From: HdN1 sp052035295
GTDB lineage: Bacteria > Pseudomonadota > Gammaproteobacteria > Pseudomonadales > Ketobacteraceae
DNA: 64,000 bases
Direction of reading: 5' to 3'
Assembly: GCA_052035295.1 (NCBI GenBank)
Contig: JBPOHS010000018.1
Location: forward strand, 69,231 to 133,230
Shown here: positions 41,912 through 50,290 of the stretch, piece by piece
How the letters are laid out: the number at the start of each line of letters is the position of its first letter
Position numbering within the stretch: the first letter of the stretch is position 1
Notes under the pieces: model-generated
The model's database searches: none
Seen by the model: only the letters and a program-made list of their open reading frames with translations
Told to the model about the DNA's origin: nothing
Program-made: the position numbers and the translations under genes

Positions 41912-42852
41912 GACGCGAGCGCTCCGGTAAGAGTGGTGGCGAGCCAGTGATAGAGGGGGATCCCGACCAGGATGTTGAATGGAAAGGTGATGCCCAGCAC
42001 CGCTCCCAGGGACAACCCGGGATTGGCTTCGGGGACGGCAATACGCATGGCGGCAGGAACGGCAATGTAGGAGGCGCTCGCCGCCAGGGTCGCCAGCAGA
42101 GTGAGCCCGCCAATGGACAACCCCATCAGCATGCCGCAGCCGATGCCGATAACGGCGGAAAGCAGCGGCATCAGGACGCCGAAACTGATCAGGAATACGC
42201 CGCGTTTCTTGAGCTCGGACGTTTGCCGACTGACAATCAGCCCCATTTCGAGCAGGAACAAGGCCAGTGCGCCCTTGAATCCGTCGAAGAAGACATTCTT
42301 GATTGGTGCGAGGCCTTCCGGGCCGGCAGCCCAGCCGATCGCCATGCCCCCCAACAGCAACGTTACGCCCTTGCCGAAAAAGGTTTCATGGGCCAGCTGG
42401 CCCCATTGCGTGTCGGCACTGATGCCACGCGCGAGAATGATACCCACCATGATCGCAGGTACTTCCATGATGGTGAGAAACACGGCCATTTGCGGTTCGA
42501 AATCGATGCTGCGGGTTGCCAGCCAGTTGACGCCCACGGCAAAGGTGGCCACGCTGACCGAACCGTAGTGGGCCGCCGTGGCAGCAGCATCCGCGCGTGT
42601 GAGTTTGCCGAGGAAAAGCAGGAAGGCATAGGCGATCAGGGTCAACAGGACGCCCAGCACAATGACGAGCCCGAGCTGGGGGAGCAGGGGGGCCAGCGAT
42701 TGCTTCGCCAGCCCTTCACCGCCTTTCAAACCAATGGCAATCATCAGGAACACCGACAGCGAGTCGTACAACGCTGCCGGCAGTTTCAACTCGGAGCGGG
42801 CCAGACCCGCAACCAGACCAAGGAGGAAGAACAGTACGACAACATCAATCAT
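41908..42852 (-). CDS. sbtA: Sodium-dependent bicarbonate transporter SbtA family
   Basis: A 314-residue integral membrane protein with about ten hydrophobic helices. FFLLGLVAGLARSELKLP, IAIGLKGGEGLA, AAHYGSVSVATFAVGV and VPAIMVGIILARG match the SbtA (former DUF897) family, whose cyanobacterial members import bicarbonate with sodium. Two similar halves are visible. It heads an operon with sbtB. There is no Rubisco or carboxysome gene in the window, so the bicarbonate probably feeds anaplerotic or biosynthetic carboxylation; other anions are possible. Confidence 0.9.
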   Translation of the reverse strand: MIDVVVLFFLLGLVAGLARSELKLPAALYDSLSVFLMIAIGLKGGEGLAKQSLAPLLPQLGLVIVLGVLLTLIAYAFLLFLGKLTRADAAATAAHYGSVSVATFAVGVNWLATRSIDFEPQMAVFLTIMEVPAIMVGIILARGISADTQWGQLAHETFFGKGVTLLLGGMAIGWAAGPEGLAPIKNVFFDGFKGALALFLLEMGLIVSRQTSELKKRGVFLISFGVLMPLLSAVIGIGCGMLMGLSIGGLTLLATLAASASYIAVPAAMRIAVPEANPGLSLGAVLGITFPFNILVGIPLYHWLATTLTGALAS

Positions 42853-42902
42853 GCGTCTCTCCTACTCGCCTTGCTTCTTCCTTGTCTGGTGCCGTAACGG
42901 TA

Positions 42903-43778
42903 TTACTGGGCGGCTTTCAGGGCGGCGATACGCTCTTCCAGCGGCGGGTGGGTCATGAACAGCCGCTTGATGCCGCCGTTACCGCCACCGGCGATGCCGA
43001 AGGCTGCCATGCGATCCGGCAGCGGTGCCGGGTGCAGGCTGTTCAGGCGTTCCAGGGCACCAATCATGGCGCCACGGCTGGCCAGACGCGCGCCGCCGGC
43101 ATCGGCACGGAACTCACGTTGACGCGAGAACCACATGACGATGATCGAGGCGAGAATACCCAGAACCAGTTCTGAAACGATCATGGTGACCCAGAACGCC
43201 GGGCCGTGACCTTCCTCGGTTTTGAAGATGACGCGGTCGACGGTGTGGCCGATGACCCGCGAGAGGAACATGACGAACGTGTTCACAACGCCCTGGATGA
43301 GGGCCAGCGTGACCATGTCACCGTTGGCCGCGTGCGCCACTTCGTGACCGATGACAGCTTCGGCTTCTTCGCGCGTCATGGTGTTGAGCAGGCCGGATGA
43401 TACCGCGATCAGCGAGCTGTTCTTGCTCATGCCGGTGGCGAAGGCGTTGACTTCGGGAGTGTCGAAAATGCCGACTTCCGGCATTTTGATGCCAGCTTCC
43501 TTCGACATTTTGGCGACCGTTTCCATCAACCAGAATTCGGTCTGGTTGCGCGGGTTTTCAATGACCACCACGCCCATCGATTTTTTTGCCATCCACTTCG
43601 AGATGGCGAGCGAAATGAACGAGCCTCCAAAGCCCATCACGGCAGCGAATATCAGTAGCGATTGGAGGTTGAGGCCGTTGGCGTTGAGATAAGGCTCCAC
43701 GCCGAGCAGCCGCATGGTCAGCGACAGCACCAGCACAATAGCCACGTTGGTGGCCAGGAACAAAAATATACGCTTCAT
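42903..43778 (-). CDS. htpX: Membrane zinc protease HtpX
   Basis: A 291-residue inner-membrane metalloprotease for quality control of membrane proteins. Two N-terminal membrane segments, then the zinc site HEVAHAANGD (HExxH) and two more hydrophobic segments, with FRADAGGARLAS carrying the third ligand region. Length equals E. coli HtpX (293). It lies 50 bases upstream of sbtA on the same strand but without coupling. Confidence 0.96.
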   Translation of the reverse strand: MKRIFLFLATNVAIVLVLSLTMRLLGVEPYLNANGLNLQSLLIFAAVMGFGGSFISLAISKWMAKKSMGVVVIENPRNQTEFWLMETVAKMSKEAGIKMPEVGIFDTPEVNAFATGMSKNSSLIAVSSGLLNTMTREEAEAVIGHEVAHAANGDMVTLALIQGVVNTFVMFLSRVIGHTVDRVIFKTEEGHGPAFWVTMIVSELVLGILASIIVMWFSRQREFRADAGGARLASRGAMIGALERLNSLHPAPLPDRMAAFGIAGGGNGGIKRLFMTHPPLEERIAALKAAQ

Positions 43779-43811
43779 CGGTGTGTCTCCTCTGCTTGTT
43801 GAGAAATACGC

Positions 43812-44978
43812 TTACGCCGCATCCTCCGGCCCGAGCAAAGCGGCGCGGGTGGCAAGAGCGGCGGCAACCACGCGGGCGGGATCAGCGCCCACCACGGTGT
43901 AGTGCCCCATCTTGCGACCAGGACGTGCTTCTTCCTTGCCGTAGAAATGCAGTTTCAGGTGGTTTGCTGACAGCAGCGCTTCCCATTTCGGGGAGGGCTT
44001 GCCGTCGGACTCTTTCAAGGGCCACAGATCGCCGAGCAAATTCACCATCACGGCGGGCGAATGCGCGCGGGGATCGCCCAGCGGCAGACCGCACAGCGCA
44101 CGTACCTGTTGCTCGAACTGGTTGGTGATGCAGGCATCGATCGTGTAGTGGCCGGAATTGTGGGGGCGAGGGGCGAGTTCGTTCACGCGCAGCTGGCCGT
44201 CAACCACAAAAAATTCCACACTCAGGGTGCCGATATAATCCAGCGCACTGGCGATTTGCTTGGCCAAACGCTGTGCCTCAGTGGCCAGTGCCGGGCTGAC
44301 TTCGGGGGCGGGCTGGATTGAATAATCGAGAATGCCGTTACGATGGTGATTCTGGGTGGGCGGAAAACTCTCGACGTTGCCGTTCACGTCGCGCGCCAGC
44401 ACCACAGAAAGTTCGCTTTGCAGAACGAGGCGTTTTTCCAGCACGCAGGACACACCCTTGAACTGCCGGAATGCCGCGAGGGCCTCATCGTAGGATTTGA
44501 CGGTGGCCTGCCCCTTTCCGTCGTAGCCCATGCGGGCAATTTTCAGAATGCCCGGAAACAGATACGCATTCACGCCGGCAATATCTGATTCGCTGTTGAT
44601 TTCGGCGTAAGGAGCCAATGGCAGACCGCTGCGGGTGAGAAAACGCTTTTCTTCCAAGCGGCTCTGGCAAATGGCGACGGCATCGCCACTGGGGCGTACC
44701 GGAATGCGTTGTGCCAGCCAGCGCATGCTGTCGGCGGGCACGTTTTCAAATTCGGTGGTGACGGCCGCGCATTCGGATGCCAGGCGTTTCAGCGCCTCTT
44801 GATCATCGTAGGCCGCTTGCACGTGAATATCGGCAATTTGTCCGGCCGGGCTGTTCACGTCGGGGTCGAGTACCATGACCCGATAACCCAGCTCGTGTGC
44901 GGCGCACACGAAGTAGCGACCGAGCTGTCCACCGCCCAGCACGCCGAGCATGGCGGGAGGGAGAATGGCGCGGGTCAT
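43812..44978 (-). CDS. purK: N5-carboxyaminoimidazole ribonucleotide synthase
   Basis: A 388-residue ATP-grasp enzyme that carboxylates AIR with bicarbonate in purine synthesis. GVLGGGQLGRYF opens the chain; KIARMGYDGKGQATV is the ATP-grasp lid and VNELAPRPHNSGHYTIDA the metal/active-site region. It overlaps the purE stop by four bases. Its use of bicarbonate is a possible link to the nearby SbtA, though this may be coincidence. Confidence 0.97.
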   Translation of the reverse strand: MTRAILPPAMLGVLGGGQLGRYFVCAAHELGYRVMVLDPDVNSPAGQIADIHVQAAYDDQEALKRLASECAAVTTEFENVPADSMRWLAQRIPVRPSGDAVAICQSRLEEKRFLTRSGLPLAPYAEINSESDIAGVNAYLFPGILKIARMGYDGKGQATVKSYDEALAAFRQFKGVSCVLEKRLVLQSELSVVLARDVNGNVESFPPTQNHHRNGILDYSIQPAPEVSPALATEAQRLAKQIASALDYIGTLSVEFFVVDGQLRVNELAPRPHNSGHYTIDACITNQFEQQVRALCGLPLGDPRAHSPAVMVNLLGDLWPLKESDGKPSPKWEALLSANHLKLHFYGKEEARPGRKMGHYTVVGADPARVVAAALATRAALLGPEDAA

Positions 44979-45496
44979 GGGATTTCCTCCAGCGTCATCG
45001 CCAGCACCTGTTCGGTCTGTTTGGCACGGAACGCTTCGAGTTTCTCGGCAAGCTGACGCCCGGTCTCATCGTTGATGGCGGCGCGCTGGGCCATGGCGAA
45101 CAAGGCCGCGTTGGCGGCACCGGCTTCGCCGATGGCGAACGTGCCCACAGGAATGCCCTTCGGCATCTGCACAATGGACAACAGCGAATCCAGCCCTTTG
45201 AGATGTTTGGACGGCACGGGTACGCCCAGCACGGGAATGGTCGTCTTGGCGGCCAGCATGCCCGGCAGGTGAGCGGCACCACCGGCACCGGCGATAATGG
45301 CGAACAAGCCCCGGCTGCGTGCCGTCTCGGCATAGCTGAACAGCAAATCCGGGGTGCGATGCGCAGAAACGACCTTGGCCTCGTAGGGAACGCCAAACTG
45401 TTCCAGCAGTTTGGCGGCCGCCTGCATCACGGGCCAGTCGGAATTGGACCCCATGACGATACCGATCCACGGGGAAGTGTCTGAACTAAGAGCCAT
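44975..45496 (-). CDS. purE: N5-carboxyaminoimidazole ribonucleotide mutase
   Basis: A 173-residue class I PurE that moves the carboxylate from N5 to C4 after PurK. GIVMGSNSDWPVMQAAA, VVSAHRTPDLLFSYAE and GAGGAAHLPGMLAA are diagnostic. The ATG at 45496 gives the normal length; it lies inside the 3' end of the hpf-like gene, overlapping by 11 bases. Its stop overlaps the purK start. Confidence 0.97.
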   Translation of the reverse strand: MALSSDTSPWIGIVMGSNSDWPVMQAAAKLLEQFGVPYEAKVVSAHRTPDLLFSYAETARSRGLFAIIAGAGGAAHLPGMLAAKTTIPVLGVPVPSKHLKGLDSLLSIVQMPKGIPVGTFAIGEAGAANAALFAMAQRAAINDETGRQLAEKLEAFRAKQTEQVLAMTLEEIP

Positions 45497-45863
45497 ACGG
45501 GTCTCCAGGTAAGGCTGACAGATTGAGGGTGCGTTTGTCCGGGCGGCTATCGTAATGATTACGATGACCTTGGGCCAGTCGTCGCGCCAGGGTGCGCCCG
45601 GCACGTTCGGTCGCGCGGCTGATCGCAGCATACAGTTCAGCCTGCGTGTCCTCAATCACAACTGCTGGAAAACCCTGCAATCTCAGCTCCAGATGGCAAC
45701 GTTTGTCTTCGCCGCCACGGGGGCCGTTGATATCCGACAGTCGCACAATCACCCGTTTGATACGTGATTCCCCGTGACTCAGGCTATAGGCCAGGCGTTT
45801 TTGGGTGTATTCACGCAAGCTGTCGGTGAGATCGAAGCCGCGACATTGGATATCGATGTGCAT
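45486..45863 (-). CDS. HPF/RaiA-family ribosome-associated protein
   Basis: A 125-residue protein of the HPF/YfiA family: MHIDIQCRGFDLTDSLREYTQKRLAYSL, then VRLSDINGPRGGEDKRCHLELRL and DTQAELYAAISRATERAGRTLAR. These proteins bind the 30S subunit decoding centre during stress or starvation; this one has a short C-terminal tail and no dimerisation domain of long HPF. Its 3' end overlaps purE by 11 bases, so it is probably cotranscribed with purEK. Confidence 0.85.
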   Translation of the reverse strand: MHIDIQCRGFDLTDSLREYTQKRLAYSLSHGESRIKRVIVRLSDINGPRGGEDKRCHLELRLQGFPAVVIEDTQAELYAAISRATERAGRTLARRLAQGHRNHYDSRPDKRTLNLSALPGDPYGS

Positions 45864-45989
45864 GGTGCTCTCCGCGTTATTCTCAATGGTAGGGATGTCA
45901 ACCTAACGCTTTCAGTCTAGGTGAGCCCTATCTGAAAGAAAAATCGTATATTCTTTATGGAATGTTCGAAAAAACCGAAGTGAGGCGGA

Positions 45990-46901
45990 ATGATCAATTA
46001 TCGGCAACTGCATTATTTCTGGGCGGTGGCCAAGGCCGGCAGCATCGCGCGTGCGGCAGAACAGCTGCATCTGACACCGCAGACCCTGTCGGGACAGATC
46101 AGTCAGCTGGAAGAAAACCTGGGGGTGGAGTTGTTCCGGCGGGTCGGTCGGCGGCTGGCGCTTACCGAGCAAGGCCGCCAGGTGCTCTCCTATGCTGACG
46201 AGATTTTCCAGGTCGGGCAGGAGCTGGAAGAGCGGCTGCGCAATCAGGGGGATGAGCGCCAGTTTCTGTTCCGGGTCGGGATTGCGGATGTCATGCCCAA
46301 GGCTATCGCCTATGAACTGCTGGCACCATCGCTCAGCTTGCCGGAACCCGTGCGTTTGATTTGCCGGGAGGACAAGTTCGAGCGCCTGCTGGCGGAATTG
46401 GCACTGCACAAGTTGGACATGGTGCTCGTCGACCGGTCGATGCCACCGAGTGTCGATATCAAGGGTTTCAGCCATCGATTGGGGGAATGCGGGCTGACGT
46501 TCATGGCGGCACCGTCGGTACGGGAGCGTCTGCAGGGCGATTTTCCGCGCCTGTTGCATGGTATGCCGCTGCTGATTCCGGGGGAGGACAGTGCGATCCG
46601 GGGGCCGCTGTTGCGCTGGTTGCGGGGCCAGGACATTCACCCGCGTGTGGTTGGCGAGTTCGACGATGGCGCGCTGATGAAGGCCTTCGGGCGGGCGGGG
46701 GCAGGGGTGTTCCCTGTGTCGACGCCCTTGGCTGCCGATATCTCGCGCCAGTACGGTGTGGAGTCGGTGGGTGCCACTACGGCTGTCACCGAGAAGTTTT
46801 TCCTTATCACGGTGGAACGCAAGTTGGTGCATCCGGCGGCCAAGGCCATCAGCGATGCTGCCCATAAGGTGCTGCTGGCCCGCGAACACGCGCACGGCTG
46901 A
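45990..46901 (+). CDS. LysR-type regulator, NhaR-like
   Basis: A 303-residue LysR-family protein close to NhaR: MINYRQLHYFWAVAKAGSIARAAEQLHLTPQTLSGQISQLE matches E. coli NhaR (YNHLYYFWHVYKEGS...LTPQTITGQI) and the effector domain keeps LLIPGEDSAIRGPLLRW and GEFDDGALMKAFG. NhaR responds to sodium and alkaline pH. No nhaA is nearby; instead the next gene is TerC/Alx, whose E. coli homologue is induced by alkaline pH. The stop codon lies at the left edge of a 30-bp palindrome. Confidence 0.9.
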   Translation: MINYRQLHYFWAVAKAGSIARAAEQLHLTPQTLSGQISQLEENLGVELFRRVGRRLALTEQGRQVLSYADEIFQVGQELEERLRNQGDERQFLFRVGIADVMPKAIAYELLAPSLSLPEPVRLICREDKFERLLAELALHKLDMVLVDRSMPPSVDIKGFSHRLGECGLTFMAAPSVRERLQGDFPRLLHGMPLLIPGEDSAIRGPLLRWLRGQDIHPRVVGEFDDGALMKAFGRAGAGVFPVSTPLAADISRQYGVESVGATTAVTEKFFLITVERKLVHPAAKAISDAAHKVLLAREHAHG

Positions 46902-46930
46902 ACAATACATCTGTCGACAGATGTATTGTT
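46901..46930. repeat. 30-bp perfect palindrome between nhaR-like and terC
   Basis: Half-site AACAATACATCTGTC is followed directly by its exact reverse complement. It overlaps the last base of the nhaR stop and the first two bases of the -35 element for the terC transcript. It could be an operator or, as a cruciform/hairpin followed by GACTGTTTTTG, a weak terminator. Confidence 0.9.
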
Positions 46931-46957
46931 GACTGTTTTTGTCGGATAAGATATATT
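46929..46957 (+). promoter_or_regulatory. Sigma-70 promoter of the riboswitch-terC transcript
   Basis: TTGACT (46929-46934), exact 17-base spacer, TATATT (46952-46957). Transcription would begin about 46964, just before the riboswitch. Its -35 is overlapped by the palindrome. Confidence 0.75.
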
Positions 46958-46964
46958 TTTCAAC

Positions 46965-47136
46965 ACAAAGGGGAGTAGCTTTCCGCTGCGGTGTCGTCAC
47001 CACGATGGTTTCCATCCGGTACCGTAGGTAACCTCAGGGTTGCAAGCAAGACCTTTGCCGTCTCAGGCAAAGGCTTTCCCGTGCTCTCGCAAGACCACAC
47101 CAAAGCCTCATGCCCGGACGGGAATGGGGCTTTTTT
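46965..47136 (+). promoter_or_regulatory. yybP-ykoY (Mn2+) riboswitch with terminator hairpin
   Basis: The leader has the family hallmarks AAAGGGGAGTAGC near its start and CTCAGGGTTGCAAGCAAGACCTTTGCC repeated in short blocks: CTCAGGG, GCAAGCAAGACC and the paired CCTTTGCC/GGCAAAGG. This class binds Mn2+ and sits before alx/terC-type genes. At 47102-47133 a 14-bp hairpin with one mismatch and one wobble is followed by T tract 47131-47136, a candidate expression platform. Confidence 0.87.
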
Positions 47137-47163
47137 GTTGGTTTTTTTGCTGGAGGTGACACG

Positions 47164-48129
47164 ATGGAAACCATAGGTAATCCCTGGATGTGGGGTGGCT
47201 TCTTCATCCTGGTGTTGGCGATGATCGCCGTTGACTTGTTTTTGCTTGGCGGGCGCAAAGCCCACAAGGTGTCCCTGAAAGAGGCGGGCGCCTGGACCGT
47301 GGTTTGGGTCATGGTGGCGCTGGCATTCTGTGCCGGATTGTGGGGGTATCTCGATGCGAGCATGGGGCGTGCGGTCGCGAATGAAAAAGCGGGCGAGTTT
47401 CTGACGGGGTATCTGATTGAGAAATCACTGGCAGTCGATAACGTCTTTGTCTGGTTGATGCTGTTTTCCTATTTCGCGATCCCCATCGAGTATCAGCGTC
47501 GCGTGCTTCTTTATGGCGTGGTCGGTGCGATCGTGATGCGTACATTGATGATTCTGGCGGGCGCCTGGCTGCTGGCGAAATTCCACTGGATTCTGTATGT
47601 GTTCGGTGCTTTCCTGCTGATCACCGGTATCAAGATGGCGTGGTTCGCTGATCATGAACCGGATCTTGAAAAAAATCCGCTGTTGCGCTGGATGAGAGGG
47701 CATCTCAAGGTGACCGATACCCTGCGCGGTGAAAAATTCTGGGTGTGGGAAAATGGCGTGCGCTGGTTTACGCCGCTGTTTCTGGTTCTGGTGCTGGTGG
47801 AAATCAGCGACGTCATCTTTGCGGTTGACAGTATTCCGGCAATATTTGCCATTACCAATGATCCGTTCATCGTATTGACGTCGAATATCTTTGCGATTCT
47901 GGGATTGCGCGCCATGTACTTTTTGCTGGCAGATTTCGCCAGTCGCTTTGCCTTGCTGAAATACGGCCTGGCGGCAGTACTGGTTTTCATTGGCGTAAAA
48001 ATGTTGCTGCTCGACGTCTACAAGATTCCGACCCTGGTGTCGCTGGGCGTCGTCGCTGCGCTGATAACGGTGTCGGTGCTGGCCAGCCTGTGGGTGACGC
48101 GTCAGCCAATCAATGTTGACGACCGATGA
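47164..48129 (+). CDS. TerC/Alx family membrane protein (probable Mn2+ exporter)
   Basis: A 321-residue integral membrane protein with about nine helices: WMWGGFFILVLAMIAVDLFLLGGRKAH, EKSLAVDNVFVWLMLFSYF and EISDVIFAVDSIPAIFAI carry the conserved acidic residues of the TerC family. Homologues, E. coli Alx among them, are linked to manganese efflux and alkaline response. The ATG at 47164 follows GGAGG. Expression should rise when the Mn2+ riboswitch is occupied. Its 3' end overlaps the convergent BLUF gene by 20 bases. Confidence 0.93.
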   Translation: METIGNPWMWGGFFILVLAMIAVDLFLLGGRKAHKVSLKEAGAWTVVWVMVALAFCAGLWGYLDASMGRAVANEKAGEFLTGYLIEKSLAVDNVFVWLMLFSYFAIPIEYQRRVLLYGVVGAIVMRTLMILAGAWLLAKFHWILYVFGAFLLITGIKMAWFADHEPDLEKNPLLRWMRGHLKVTDTLRGEKFWVWENGVRWFTPLFLVLVLVEISDVIFAVDSIPAIFAITNDPFIVLTSNIFAILGLRAMYFLLADFASRFALLKYGLAAVLVFIGVKMLLLDVYKIPTLVSLGVVAALITVSVLASLWVTRQPINVDDR

Positions 48130-48538
48130 ACGCAGCGGTGTCGATGAGTTCCTGCAACAGTGCCATCGAGGCCTTGCCGCTAATGGAATAGGGATCGAGC
48201 TGCGCCTTTTCGGAATAACGCAGCAACAGCGACGGGTTGATTTTTGCCGTGTTGACCTGCCCCATGGTCCAGTTGGCAAATATCCGGTGATCGATTTCCT
48301 CGAAATGCAGAAGGTTGACATCCTTGTGGCGCTCGTCTGTCACAATCCGGTTATAAAGCGCGCACACCTCGGCACGGCCACCTTCGAGCACCTGCATGAA
48401 AATGTCGTTGCTGTAACACAGGAGCCCCGTTATACCCGAGCGCGGATTGTTGGCGTGGCATTGGGAAACAATGGCGTCGAGCATCGCCGGCGTTTGGGGT
48501 TGGGACGCGCGGCTGGCATACAGAAGACGGACAAGCAT
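48110..48538 (-). CDS. BLUF-domain blue-light receptor
   Basis: A 142-residue protein, nearly all one BLUF domain that binds FAD. Key residues match the family: Tyr7 in RLLYASRA, Asn31 in NNPRSGITG, Gln49 in FMQVLEGG and Trp90 in FANWTMGQV. There is a 45-residue C-terminal helical extension but no output domain, so it must act through a partner. folE lies 12 bases upstream on the same strand; the gene order suggests cotranscription. Confidence 0.93.
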   Translation of the reverse strand: MLVRLLYASRASQPQTPAMLDAIVSQCHANNPRSGITGLLCYSNDIFMQVLEGGRAEVCALYNRIVTDERHKDVNLLHFEEIDHRIFANWTMGQVNTAKINPSLLLRYSEKAQLDPYSISGKASMALLQELIDTAAFIGRQH

Positions 48539-48550
48539 GGAACCTCCGGT

Positions 48551-49252
48551 TCAGGATTTTTTTCCGGGAAGCAACGCCAGCAGTTCACGGCGCAGATCCG
48601 GGTTTTTCAGGAAAGCACCCCGCATGACGCTGTTGATCATCTTGGAATCGCTATCTCGCACCCCGCGCCAGTGCATGCAGAAATGATCGGCTTCCATGAT
48701 GATGGCGAGACCGTCGGGCTTCATCTTGTCCTGCAGCAAGTCCGCCAGTTGAATGACGGCCTCCTCCTGGATTTGGGGGCGGCTCATGACCCATTCGGCG
48801 AGGCGGGCGTACTTTGATAGCCCGATCAGGTTGGAGTGTTCATTCGGCATCACTCCAATCCAGACCCGCCCGATGATCGGACACAGGTGGTGAGAGCAGG
48901 CGCTGCGCACGGTCAACGGCCCCACGATCATGAGTTCGTTCAGTCGTTCGGCATTGGGGAATTCGGTCACGGCGGGCGGGGTCACGTAGCGCCCCCGGAA
49001 TACTTCCTGCACGTACATCTTGGCAACTCGCCGTGCTGTGTCCTGGGTGTTGTGATCACTTTGGGTATCGATCACGAGACTTTCCAGCACTTCCCGCAAT
49101 TTGCCTTCCACTTCGTCCTGAAGCGCCGTGAGCTCTCCCGGCTCGATGAAGGCGGCAATGTTGTCGTTGGCATGGAATCGGTTGCCACTGGCGCGGATCC
49201 GTTCTCGGATCCGTTGCGAAACAGGTACGGTTTTGGGCATGTCTGTACTCAC
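48551..49252 (-). CDS. folE: GTP cyclohydrolase I
   Basis: A 233-residue type IA enzyme forming dihydroneopterin triphosphate, the entry to folate and pterins. Zinc and catalytic residues are in RSACSHHLCPIIGRVWIG and DHFCMHWRGVRD; PNEHSNLIGLSKYAR is also conserved. GTG 49252 or ATG 49240 could start it. It lies just upstream of the BLUF gene. Pterins form the antenna cofactor of photolyases, a possible reason for the pairing with a light sensor. Confidence 0.94.
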   Translation of the reverse strand: MSTDMPKTVPVSQRIRERIRASGNRFHANDNIAAFIEPGELTALQDEVEGKLREVLESLVIDTQSDHNTQDTARRVAKMYVQEVFRGRYVTPPAVTEFPNAERLNELMIVGPLTVRSACSHHLCPIIGRVWIGVMPNEHSNLIGLSKYARLAEWVMSRPQIQEEAVIQLADLLQDKMKPDGLAIIMEADHFCMHWRGVRDSDSKMINSVMRGAFLKNPDLRRELLALLPGKKS

Positions 49253-50290
49253 AGCGTGTCCTGGTCAGCTGCGCCGGAAAGCGCCGGGAATAACGGTCAA
49301 GGTCACATCATGACGTAATTTTCGGCCGAGATCCATGCCTGTCTAGGTTGTGTGCAGATGAAAATGGCCGTCCAGGTTGCTGACTGTTAACGATGCCCGT
49401 CGCATCGCGGTGAATGCTGTCATCGTGGCGACACAAAAAATCCGCATGGTTTTTACACTGACTGGAAACGCAGCGTAGTTGCACGACACCGGTTTTCGCC
49501 GACGTCATCCGGGTTCGTGTCGTTTCGCTTACGGCAATGCCGGTCACCTGACTACGTATTGAATTTGTCAGCGAGGTTATGCTGCGCTGCTATTTCTTTT
49601 TTACCCGACGCGTTCCGTGTGTGCGGTTTGTTAAATGAGGGTGAAGACGGCAATGTCAGCGCAGCGGTTGGCAGATAAATTGAGGGCTGCCCCGAAGGTT
49701 GAGTACGTACTTTCGCCCCCTACGCAGTTTTTTTCTGTCCTCGTGTTCGTCCGGAGTTTCGTTGTCGCTGCCGAAGACGGAATTGCACGTGTAGCGTTAT
49801 TTGGTCTGTATTATACAAGAGTGTGTGCCGCGCACTCTTGTATTGTGGAATCGTGCGTTTTTTGATTGGAAAGGGTTGCTATGATTGAATGCGATGTTCA
49901 TGATTTGAATGAAGGAAGATTTCAATGTGAAAAATGAAAATGCCAGGTAATTCGCATGATCAATGTGTGCGTTGGAGCTTGATTTGGTGTGTTTTTTGTC
50001 AGGTTTTCCTGATGCCGTGTAAGTTGCTGCTGTTGCCCTGATGTTTCTCCATGCCTGCTTTATAAAGATTTTGCATTTGCCGTTGGCGTGCCTTTCTTGA
50101 AGGCAGCTCAAGTCCCTGTTTCACTTGAGAGATTTGTTACTCGCTACTATCTTTTGTTAAAGCGATTGATTCGTGTGCGCCCGGCCGGGATATAAACGGT
50201 ACCGGCAATGGGTAGTGAAGATTACGTGGTGGCGTTTTTTTGATGATGAGTCGCCGTTTTGGCGGCCTGAAAATTAGCGAGGAAGAAGAA
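49253..50290. other. Long gene-free stretch
   Basis: About 1 kb between folE and the NarL-type regulator with no supported gene. It is visibly richer in A/T than its surroundings from about 49850 on. ATACAAGAGTG (49813-49823) and CACTCTTGTAT (49833-49843) form an 11-bp perfect inverted repeat. No tRNA-like fold or recognised RNA was seen. Confidence 0.6.

Noticed and set aside
49635..49865. 76-codon frame in the gene-free stretch
   Set aside because: No ribosome binding site, and no recognisable protein character.
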